A DNA stretch of 41,353 nt, taken from the NCBI GenBank assembly GCA_046160485.1, contig JBJXGV010000035.1, forward strand, positions 1 through 41,353, read 5' to 3'. The stretch's first letter is position 1, and each line of letters opens with the position of its first letter. A model generated the notes under the pieces. The model had not been told where the DNA came from. It was given only the letters and a program-made list of their open reading frames with translations, and searched no databases. Positions 30,947 to 37,907 of this stretch are shown here, piece by piece. Source of the DNA: JBJXGV01 sp046160485 (GTDB lineage Bacteria; Orphanbacterota; Orphanbacteria; JBJXGV01). Made by a program: the position numbers and the translations under genes.

Positions 30947-31867
30947 CTAGCGGACGCGCGAGACCGAGTAGTCGGCGAGAGCGGCGAGGCGGTCGCCGCG
31001 CGGGAGGCGAAGCGCGAGGGCGCGCGCCTCGGCGACAAGCGCGTGTGCGCGCGCGCGCGCGGCGCCGGCGCCGAGGAGCGACACGAACGTCGCCTTGTGC
31101 CGCGCCGCGTCGCTGCCGACCGGCTTGCCGATTTGATCGACGCTCCCCTCGACGTTGAGCAGGTCATCGGCGACCTGGAACGCGAGGCCGACGCGCGCGC
31201 CGTAGTCGGCGAGCGCGGCGCGCGCGCGCGCGGCGGCCCCCGCGAGCAGCCCGCCAAGCTCGCACGACGCGGCGATCAGCGCCCCCGTCTTCTCGCGATG
31301 CATCGTTTCGAGTTCGTCGAGCGTGAGCGTCTTCCCTTCGGCATCGATGTCGCGCACCTGGCCGCCGATCATGCCGCGCGTTCCGATCGCGCGCGCGACG
31401 AGCGCGACCGCGGGAGCGCCCGCGCCGGCGAGGATCTCGAACGCTTGAGTCAGCAGCGCGTCGCCCGCGAGGATCGCCGTCGCCTCGCCGAAGACCTTGT
31501 GGCTCGTGGCGCGGCCGCGGCGCAAGTCGTCGTTGTCGAGCGCGGGGAGATCGTCGTGGATGAGCGAATACGTGTGGATCATCTCGAGCGCGCACGCGGC
31601 GTCGAGTGCCGCGCGGTCGTCGGTCGGCGCGGCGCCTGCACCGTGGCTCGCGGCGCGCGCAGCGGGCGCCGCCGCCGGCGCGCGCGTCGCCTCGAACGAC
31701 GCCAGACACAGAACCGGCCGGAAGCGCTTGCCGCCCGCGAGGAGCGAGTAGCGCATCGCGCGATGAATCGCGCCGGGGCCCTCCGAGTCGGACGGGAGCA
31801 GCCGGTCGAGCGCCGCCTCGACGCGCAGCGCTTCGGCCGCGATGTACTCCGCGATGCCGCCGTCCAA
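30947..31867 (-). CDS. ispA: Polyprenyl synthetase (farnesyl/geranylgeranyl diphosphate synthase)
   Basis: Head-to-tail condensation of isopentenyl diphosphate with allylic diphosphates. The 306-aa all-helical protein has LLAGGKRFRP, the first Asp-rich motif HDDLPALDND (Asp 105, 106, 111), HREKTGAL and the second motif QVADDLLNVEG. Chain length cannot be fixed from motifs; the position next to xseB favours the IspA type. An Ala-rich insert (about 63-82) sits before the first motif. The start is TTG directly after the xseB stop, with GGGAG eight bases upstream. Confidence 0.92.
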   Translation of the reverse strand: MDGGIAEYIAAEALRVEAALDRLLPSDSEGPGAIHRAMRYSLLAGGKRFRPVLCLASFEATRAPAAAPAARAASHGAGAAPTDDRAALDAACALEMIHTYSLIHDDLPALDNDDLRRGRATSHKVFGEATAILAGDALLTQAFEILAGAGAPAVALVARAIGTRGMIGGQVRDIDAEGKTLTLDELETMHREKTGALIAASCELGGLLAGAAARARAALADYGARVGLAFQVADDLLNVEGSVDQIGKPVGSDAARHKATFVSLLGAGAARARAHALVAEARALALRLPRGDRLAALADYSVSRVR

Positions 31868-32362
31868 CTACGCGTCTCCCTCGGAATCGGCTTCGGTCGC
31901 GAACGGCTCCGTCGTGAATCCGCCGTCGAGCGAGCGCACGAGCTTCGCGATCTTCGTCTCCGCCTCACCGAGCCGCTTCGACGCGAGGCGCGACAGACCC
32001 ACGCCCTCTTCGAAGAGTGCGAGCGATTTATCGAGATCGATGTTGCCGCCTTCGAGCTGGCGCACGATCGCTTCGAGCCGTTCGAGCGCCGCTTCGAGCG
32101 ACACGTCGTTCGCCGCGGCAACCGTGCCCGCCGGCTTCGTGCTCGCGCCTCCCTCCGCCGTATCCGCGCCTGTCGTTCCCCCCGTCATCGAACCTCCCCC
32201 CTTTCGCGCCGTCTTTCGCGCGGGCCGCTTCGCCTTCGCGGCGCCGGCATCCGCCGGCTCGCCCGCGACACTATCATCGCCGTCATCTCCGACCATCGAG
32301 AGCTGCTCCCATCCGCGCGCCTCGCGCGCGCCGCCTTGCGGATCGTCCTGTGTCGTCGTCAT
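31868..32362 (-). CDS. xseB: Exodeoxyribonuclease VII small subunit with long N-terminal extension
   Basis: The C-terminal half (about 90-150) is the normal XseB helical hairpin: LEAALERLEAIVRQLEGG, LDKSLALFEEGVGLSR and KRLGEAETKIAKLV. XseB is usually about 70-85 aa; this one is 164 aa from the ATG that overlaps the xseA stop as ATGA. The extra N-terminus is low-complexity, with a basic AKAKRPARKTARKGGG patch that could bind DNA. An internal ATG (MTGGTTG) would give a shorter protein. Confidence 0.9.
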   Translation of the reverse strand: MTTTQDDPQGGAREARGWEQLSMVGDDGDDSVAGEPADAGAAKAKRPARKTARKGGGSMTGGTTGADTAEGGASTKPAGTVAAANDVSLEAALERLEAIVRQLEGGNIDLDKSLALFEEGVGLSRLASKRLGEAETKIAKLVRSLDGGFTTEPFATEADSEGDA

Positions 32363-33645
32363 GTCGTGTCGCCTCCCCACGCGTCGGTCACTTCGGCGCG
32401 GCAGCCGCCGCGCGCGAAGCGCAGCGCGAGCCGGTCGCCGGGCGCAAGCGCGGCGCCGTCGCGCACGAGCGCACCGGCATCGCGTACGCGCGCACCATCC
32501 GCCGGTGCCGTCGCGCCGTCGTCGTCGCGCCGCGCCACCGCGTAGCCGCGCTCGAGCACCGCGAGCGGTGAGAGCGCCGCAAGCCGCCCCACGAGCGCGC
32601 CGAGCGTATGCGCGCGGCGATCGCGCGCTCCCGTCACGTTCGACGCGAGCCGCCGCCGCAGTTCATCGAGTTCCTGAATCGCGCTGCGCACGCGATGTTC
32701 CGGCAGGCGCAGCCCGTACGATCCGATGAGCCGGCGGAATCGCTCGCGCCGCACCTCGCTCGTTCGCAGAAGCGCGCGGCGCAGCGAATCGAAAAGCGTA
32801 CGGACTTGCCGCGCGATCTCCGCGCGGTCCGGCACCGCGATCTCCGCGGCTGCCGAGGGCGTCGGCGCGCGCAAATCCGCCGCGAAATCCGCGAGCGTGA
32901 CATCGACCTCGTGGCCGACGGCGGAGATCACCGGAATGCGCGACGCGACGATCGCGCGGACGACGCGCTCTTCGTTGAACGCCCAGAGATCTTCGAGCGA
33001 GCCGCCGCCGCGGCCGACGATGAGCACGTCGACGCCGCCCCACGCGTTCATCGCCTCGATGCCGCGCGCGATCTCCTCGGCCGCGCCCTCGCCCTGCACG
33101 CGCACCGGCAAGAGCACGAGCGGCAGCGACGGAAAGCGCCGCCGCGCGATGTTGCGGATGTCGTGGATCACCGCGCCGGTGGGCGACGTGACGATGCCGA
33201 TCGCGCGCGGGAACTCCGGGATCGGCCGGCGGCGCGACGCGTCGAAGAGCCCCTCGCGCGTGAGCCGATCGCGAAGCTGCGCGAGCGCCAGTTCGAGCGC
33301 GCCCATCCCCGCAGGCACGAGTTCCTCGACGATCATCTGATACTTGCCGCTTCGTTCGTAGAGAGAGAGTTTTCCGAACGCGCGCACAAGGAGCCCGTCG
33401 CCGAGCTTGAACCGCAGCCGCATCGCGCGCGCCTTGAAGAACACGGACGGAAGCTGCGCGCGATCGTCCTTCAGCGAAAAGTAAACGTGGCCCGACGAGT
33501 GATGCACGTAATTCGAGACCTCGCCTTCGACCCAGATCGTCGCGAACGAATCCTCGATGAGAAGGCGAAGCTCCGTCGTGACCTCGGAGACGCGGAAGAC
33601 GCGCTCGCCGGATTGCGTGGCGGGTGCGCCGGGCGCTGCGCTCAC
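32359..33645 (-). CDS. xseA: Exodeoxyribonuclease VII large subunit
   Basis: Catalytic subunit of the single-strand-specific exonuclease. The 428-aa protein has an N-terminal OB-fold (WVEGEVSNY, GHVYFSLKD), the catalytic region with GIVTSPTGAVIHD, VGRGGGSLEDLWAFNEE and ISAVGHEVDVTLADFAAD, then a coiled-coil C-terminus ending in the short beta domain (GYAVARRDD, PGDRLALRF). The GTG start overlaps the folD stop as GTGA. Confidence 0.95.
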   Translation of the reverse strand: MSAAPGAPATQSGERVFRVSEVTTELRLLIEDSFATIWVEGEVSNYVHHSSGHVYFSLKDDRAQLPSVFFKARAMRLRFKLGDGLLVRAFGKLSLYERSGKYQMIVEELVPAGMGALELALAQLRDRLTREGLFDASRRRPIPEFPRAIGIVTSPTGAVIHDIRNIARRRFPSLPLVLLPVRVQGEGAAEEIARGIEAMNAWGGVDVLIVGRGGGSLEDLWAFNEERVVRAIVASRIPVISAVGHEVDVTLADFAADLRAPTPSAAAEIAVPDRAEIARQVRTLFDSLRRALLRTSEVRRERFRRLIGSYGLRLPEHRVRSAIQELDELRRRLASNVTGARDRRAHTLGALVGRLAALSPLAVLERGYAVARRDDDGATAPADGARVRDAGALVRDGAALAPGDRLALRFARGGCRAEVTDAWGGDTT

Positions 33646-34592
33646 GACGACGCTCGCGGGGCGCGTTCGCCAGGGCCCGCGCCGCGTTCGTGCGCCACGC
33701 CAGGGGCGGCCGCTCGCGCGCGCGCCGCCTCGACCGTGTTTTCGAGAAGCATCGCGACCGTCACCGGCCCGACGCCGCCCGGCACCGGCGTGATGCGCGA
33801 GGCCACGCGCGCGACCGCATCGAAGTCGAGATCGCCCACGAGACGCGAGCCGCTCTTCGCGGTCGGATCGTCGACGCGGTTCGTGCCGACATCGATTGCG
33901 ACCGCGCCGGCGCGCACGTGCTCGGTGCCGATCGCGCGCGCGCGCCCGATCGCGGCGATCAGCACCGCGGCCTCGCGCGTGACGCTCGCCAGATCGCGCG
34001 TCCGCGAGTGGCAAAGCGTGACGGTCGCATCGCGCCGCGGCCCCTTCTCGGCGAGCAGGATCGCGAGCGCACGCCCGACCACCGCGCTGCGCCCGACGAC
34101 GACGACGCGCTCCCCCGCAAGCGGCACCGCCGCCTCATCGAGAATGCGCAGCACCGCCTTCGGCGTGCACGGCACGAAACGCGGCCGCCCGAGATAAAGC
34201 AGCCCCAAATTCTCGGGGTGAATTCCTTCGATGTCTTTCGCGGGATCGAGTTCGCCGAGGAGCGCTTCTTCGCTGTAGCCGCTCGGAAGCGGCATTTGCA
34301 GGAGGATTCCGTCGACGGCCGGGTCGCGCGAGACGTCGCGAATCGCGCGCCGCGCCGCATCCTCGCCGCCGGACTCCGCGACGCGATGCTCGCGCGTTTC
34401 GATGCCGACACGCGCGCACGACTTCGCGCGCCCCGCCGCGTACGACGCAAACGCCGGATCGTCGCCGATCGCCACGAGATCGAGCCGCGGCACGACGCCC
34501 GCCGCTCGCAGCCGCTCGACCTGGGCGCGAACCTCGTCCTCGACCTTCGCCGCGACCTGTTTCCCGTCGATGACCACCGCGGTCTCGTGCAT
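33642..34592 (-). CDS. folD: FolD methylenetetrahydrofolate dehydrogenase/cyclohydrolase with altered active site
   Basis: One-carbon metabolism: NADP-linked oxidation of 5,10-methylene-THF and hydrolysis of methenyl-THF. The 316-aa protein has QMPLPSGY, GIHPENLGLL, VVGRSAVVGRAL (Rossmann loop) and TPVPGGVGPVTVAML, all family hallmarks. Two of four active-site residues differ from the well-studied enzymes. In the YxxxK motif the Lys is Arg (YAAGR, Tyr 51 and Arg 55), and KDVDG reads KDIEG. The Gln in LLQMPLP is kept. Loss of this Lys abolishes cyclohydrolase in the human enzyme, so this protein may act only as a dehydrogenase. The last roughly 25 residues are a low-complexity tail. Confidence 0.92.
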   Translation of the reverse strand: MHETAVVIDGKQVAAKVEDEVRAQVERLRAAGVVPRLDLVAIGDDPAFASYAAGRAKSCARVGIETREHRVAESGGEDAARRAIRDVSRDPAVDGILLQMPLPSGYSEEALLGELDPAKDIEGIHPENLGLLYLGRPRFVPCTPKAVLRILDEAAVPLAGERVVVVGRSAVVGRALAILLAEKGPRRDATVTLCHSRTRDLASVTREAAVLIAAIGRARAIGTEHVRAGAVAIDVGTNRVDDPTAKSGSRLVGDLDFDAVARVASRITPVPGGVGPVTVAMLLENTVEAARARAAAPGVAHERGAGPGERAPRASS

Positions 34593-34599
34593 CGGCAGC

Positions 34600-35400
34600 C
34601 TATCCCGAGTCCCGCACCTGGATTCGATCGATCGCGAGCGCGCGCCCCGTGGCCGTATCCGCCGTCACCGCCACCGCGCAGAAGCGAATGTCCTTCGACG
34701 CCACACGAAATTTGTTCGGCATCCCGGTCAGGAAGCGCTCGATCGCCTCGGCCTTCTCGACGCCGATGATCGAGTCGTGCGGCCCCGTCATGCCGACGTC
34801 GGTGATGTACGCCGTGCCGCCCGGCAGGATCACCTCGTCGGCGGTCTGCACGTGCGTGTGCGTTCCGACGACCGCCGTCACGCGCCCGTCCATGAACGCG
34901 CCGAACGCCTGCTTCTCGGATGTCGCCTCCGCGTGGAAGTCGACGAAGATGACCGGCGTCTCCTTCCGCATGCTCTCGGCGAGTCGCTCGCCGACGCGAA
35001 ACGGACAGTCGATGTCTTTCATGAAGAGCCGCCCCATGAGATTCATCACGCCGACGCGCTTGCCCCCGCGCCCGCCGAAAATCGCCGCGCCGCGCCCCGG
35101 CGCCCCGGCCGGAAAATTCGCGGGGCGCAGTAGCTCGCGCGCCTCGCGAATGTACGGAATCGATTCCTTCTTATCCCAGATGTGATTGCCGCTCGTCAGC
35201 ACATCGACGCCGAGGCGCAGCAACTCGTCGGCGATCTTCGGCGTGACGCCGAACCCGCCCGCCGAGTTCTCGGCGTTGAGAATGACGATGTCGGGATCGT
35301 GCGTCTCGCGCATGCGCGGCAGTTGCTTCGCCACCGCGTCGCGCCCCGGCTCGCCGATGATGTCGCCGATGAAGAGGATCTTGACGGTCGAGTCCGCCAT
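34600..35400 (-). CDS. YmdB/TIGR00282-family metallophosphoesterase
   Basis: A 266-aa calcineurin-like phosphoesterase related to Bacillus YmdB, a cyclic-nucleotide phosphodiesterase that acts with RNase Y. Metal-binding motifs are GDIIGEPGR, NAENSAGGFG, SGNHIWDKK, DFHAEATSEK and GTHTHVQTAD, and the C-terminal DVGMTGP is diagnostic. It follows rny by 33 bp, the conserved neighbour order. The ATG at MADST is chosen; a GTG 9 codons earlier has no ribosome binding site and lengthens the protein beyond the family norm. Confidence 0.93.
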   Translation of the reverse strand: MADSTVKILFIGDIIGEPGRDAVAKQLPRMRETHDPDIVILNAENSAGGFGVTPKIADELLRLGVDVLTSGNHIWDKKESIPYIREARELLRPANFPAGAPGRGAAIFGGRGGKRVGVMNLMGRLFMKDIDCPFRVGERLAESMRKETPVIFVDFHAEATSEKQAFGAFMDGRVTAVVGTHTHVQTADEVILPGGTAYITDVGMTGPHDSIIGVEKAEAIERFLTGMPNKFRVASKDIRFCAVAVTADTATGRALAIDRIQVRDSG

Positions 35401-35433
35401 CAGCCAGTTCCCGCCGTCACTCGGCACGGAGCG

Positions 35434-36996
35434 TCACTTCGCGTACTCGACGATCCGCGTCTCCCGAATCACGACGACCTTGATCTGCCCGGGATACTCG
35501 AGTTCGCGCTCGACCTTCCGCGCGATCTCGGTCGCGAGCACCGCCGCACCCTCGTCGCCGATCGTCTTGTTCTCGACCATGATGCGAATTTCGCGCCCGG
35601 CCTGAATCGCGTACGACTTCTCGACGCCCTTGAACGACTCGGCGATCTCCTCGAGCCGTGTGAGGCGCTTGATGTACGCCTGCAGCGACTCGCCGCGCGC
35701 GCCGGGCCGCGCCCCCGAAATCGCATCCGCCGCCATAACGAGCGGCGTGATGAACGAGAGCGGCTCGATGTCGCCGTGGTGCCCGCGAATCGCGTTGAGA
35801 ACCTCCGGGTGTTCGCCGCACCGCTCGGCGATGTCGCCGCCGATCTGCGGGTGCGTCCCGTCGGTCTCGTGGCTGATCGCCTTGCCGATGTCGTGCAGGA
35901 GCCCCGCGCGCTTGGCAAGCGACTGATCGAGATGCAGCTCCGCCGCCATGATGCCCGTTAGGTACGCAACCTCTTTCGAGTGATTGAGGACATTCTGCCC
36001 GTAAGAGGTTCTGTATTTGAGCTTTCCGAGTAGCGTGATGAGGTCGGGGTGCATGCCGAGCATCCCGAGTTCGAGCACGGTCTGGTCGCCGATCTCGCGC
36101 ACCGTGTCTTCCATTTCCTTCTGAACCTTGAGCACGAGTTCTTCGATACGGCCCGGATGGATGCGTCCGTCCTGGATGAGCCGCTCGAGCGCCATGCGAG
36201 CCACCTCGCGCCGCACCGGATCGAACCCGGAGAGGATCACCGCTTCGGGCGTGTCGTCGATGATGACGTCGATGCCGGTCGCGGTTTCGAACGCGCGGAT
36301 GTTGCGGCCCTCGCGGCCGATGATCCGCCCCTTCATTTCATCCGACGGGAGCGTGACGACGGAGACCGTCGTTTCCGCCGCGTGGTCGGCCGCGCACCGC
36401 TGGATGGCGGTGACGATCACCTTGCGCGCCTCTTTCTCGGCGTTCATGCGCGCGTTGTCGCGAATCTCGCGCGCCATCCGCCCCGCCTCCATCCGCACCT
36501 CGCTCTCGAGATTCTTGACGAGCGTGTCGCGCGCCTCCTGCGCCGACATGCCCGCGATCCGCTCGAGCCGCGTGTTCTGCTCCCGCACGATCGCATCGAG
36601 TTTCTCACCCTTCTCCTTGACTTCCTTTTCGCGCACGGAGAGATCCTTCTCGCGGCGCTTCTGCTCAGTCTCTTTTTTCTCGAGGACGTCGACCTTGCGA
36701 TTGAGGCCCGCCTCGCGCTCGAGGTACTTACGCTCGGCGCGCGACATCGCCTGCCGCTTTTCGTCGGCGTCGATGTCGAACGCCTCCTTCGCCTTGAGCC
36801 ATTCGTCCTTCGCTTCGAGAACGGACGTGCGCTTGATCGCCTCCGCTTCGCGTTTCGCTTCTTCGAGAATGGTCACGGCTTGGTCCTTCGCGGATCGAAC
36901 GCGCCCTGCGGCGGCCGATCGCTGGAGAACCCATCCGAGTACGAACGCGACGACGGCGGCGACCGGGGTAACGATATATATGAGATTCGGATTCAT
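35434..36996 (-). CDS. rny: Ribonuclease Y
   Basis: Membrane-anchored endoribonuclease initiating mRNA decay. The 520-aa protein has an N-terminal transmembrane helix (about 6-25), a long Lys/Glu/Arg coiled coil (about 35-160), a KH domain with GRIIGREGRNIRAFE and an HD domain with LLHDIGKAISHE. The C-terminal REIRIMVE and EYPGQIKVVVIRE complete the family pattern. The ribosome binding site is an unusual run of seven G followed by AAAGAG before the ATG. The region between it and zapA can form alternative RNA hairpins. Confidence 0.97.
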   Translation of the reverse strand: MNPNLIYIVTPVAAVVAFVLGWVLQRSAAAGRVRSAKDQAVTILEEAKREAEAIKRTSVLEAKDEWLKAKEAFDIDADEKRQAMSRAERKYLEREAGLNRKVDVLEKKETEQKRREKDLSVREKEVKEKGEKLDAIVREQNTRLERIAGMSAQEARDTLVKNLESEVRMEAGRMAREIRDNARMNAEKEARKVIVTAIQRCAADHAAETTVSVVTLPSDEMKGRIIGREGRNIRAFETATGIDVIIDDTPEAVILSGFDPVRREVARMALERLIQDGRIHPGRIEELVLKVQKEMEDTVREIGDQTVLELGMLGMHPDLITLLGKLKYRTSYGQNVLNHSKEVAYLTGIMAAELHLDQSLAKRAGLLHDIGKAISHETDGTHPQIGGDIAERCGEHPEVLNAIRGHHGDIEPLSFITPLVMAADAISGARPGARGESLQAYIKRLTRLEEIAESFKGVEKSYAIQAGREIRIMVENKTIGDEGAAVLATEIARKVERELEYPGQIKVVVIRETRIVEYAK

Positions 36997-37030
36997 CTCT
37001 TTCCCCCCCGATCTGGATTATTAAAGGAGA

Positions 37031-37145
37031 GCCGGCGGGCGGAAAAAGAGAAAGCCCGCCCGAGGGGCCTGGTCCGGCAATGCCGGAACCGTGCCGACCC
37101 TCTCGAACGGGACTGCTAGAACGGGGGCTTTGTCTTGAGAGCTAA
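37031..37145 (-). ncRNA. Structured RNA between zapA and rny, possible 6S RNA or rny leader
   Basis: The minus-strand RNA of the 164-nt gap can fold as a rod. AAAGCCC (131-125 of 37 kb) pairs with GGGCTTT (57-51), an inner helix pairs CCCTC with GAGGG (102-98 with 66-62), and a terminal TCCGGC-ATT-GCCGGA hairpin (87-73) sits inside, with a large one-sided bubble containing CAGTCCC. A second perfect hairpin, GGCGGGC/GCCCGCC (60-54 with 40-34, pyrimidine-rich loop), uses the same bases as the outer rod helix and excludes it. The position directly after zapA is the classic place of 6S RNA (ssrS), but no decisive 6S signature is recognised. Confidence 0.4.
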
Positions 37146-37160
37146 AGCGCCGCCGCCCCT

Positions 37161-37448
37161 TTAGGCGTCGAGCGCGCTTTCCACACGCTTCAGGAGACCC
37201 TCGATGCGACGGTTGCGTTCTTCTTCCGCGGACTTCGCGGCGCGCTCCAACTTTTGGAGGTCGTCCGCGATGTTCATTGCGGCCAGAAGCGCCACCCCGG
37301 TGTTCAGGGGTTTGCCATCCGACGACGCCGATTTGACGCGTTCCTCAACGAGGCGCGCGATCTCCTCGACGTATTCGGAATCCGTATCCGTCTTCACTCG
37401 AAGCTCGAGCCCCAGTATCGAGACGCGAGCGCTTGTCTTTTCAACCAT
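37161..37448 (-). CDS. zapA: Cell division protein ZapA
   Basis: FtsZ-ring-associated protein that bundles FtsZ protofilaments. The 95-aa protein has the N-terminal beta-part VSILGLELRVKTDTDSEYVEEIARLVEERV and a C-terminal coiled coil rich in Glu/Arg/Lys (LQKLERAAKSAEEERNRR). The ATG at MVEKT is used; a GTG six codons earlier is possible. It lies 84 bp after the ZapB-like gene. The stop codon sits inside a CTAAAG/CTTTAG inverted repeat (37142-37164). Confidence 0.93.
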   Translation of the reverse strand: MVEKTSARVSILGLELRVKTDTDSEYVEEIARLVEERVKSASSDGKPLNTGVALLAAMNIADDLQKLERAAKSAEEERNRRIEGLLKRVESALDA

Positions 37449-37532
37449 CAAGGTCGTCCCGGTCACTCTCCGCGTGCGATCCGCGCAATCGAACGCCTCC
37501 GCGTGGGAGGGTCCGCGAGGAGCGCCCCAAGG

Positions 37533-37808
37533 CTACTCCCCTAGAGTTTGAAATCGAGAGAGCATCCTCTCGACGTGATCCCGCGCGATGCGGGTCTTGC
37601 GCTTGTAGAGATCGTTCTCCTTTTTGAGCCGGACGACATCGCCTTCAACGCGGCCGTGCGCGGCGACTTCCCCGCGCAGGCGCTCGATCTCAGACTCGAG
37701 GCGGCTGTGTTCCGCGGCGAGACGTTCGTTCTCATCGCGGAGTTCGCCGACTCGCTCCAAGAGCCTTCCGACGGCATCCTCCAACCGGTTTAGCATTCTG
37801 TCATCCAT
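37533..37808 (-). CDS. zapB: ZapB-like coiled-coil cell division protein
   Basis: A 91-aa protein that is almost entirely heptad-repeat coiled coil (LNRLEDAVGRLLERVGELRDENERL, AEHSRLESEIERLR), as expected for ZapB, which links ZapA to the division apparatus. Coiled coils of this size are hard to assign by motif alone. The position immediately before zapA and after pheT supports the call. The ATG at MDDRM is used; MLNRL four codons later has a slightly better upstream GGA. Confidence 0.8.
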   Translation of the reverse strand: MDDRMLNRLEDAVGRLLERVGELRDENERLAAEHSRLESEIERLRGEVAAHGRVEGDVVRLKKENDLYKRKTRIARDHVERMLSRFQTLGE

Positions 37809-37907
37809 CGGTCATCTATCGGCCATGGGCTCGCACTGGAAGCCCTAGTGTCTCGTGTATCACGAACGCGGCGGGGATTACAAGCAAGAGTTGCTCGCGC
37901 GAGCGAG

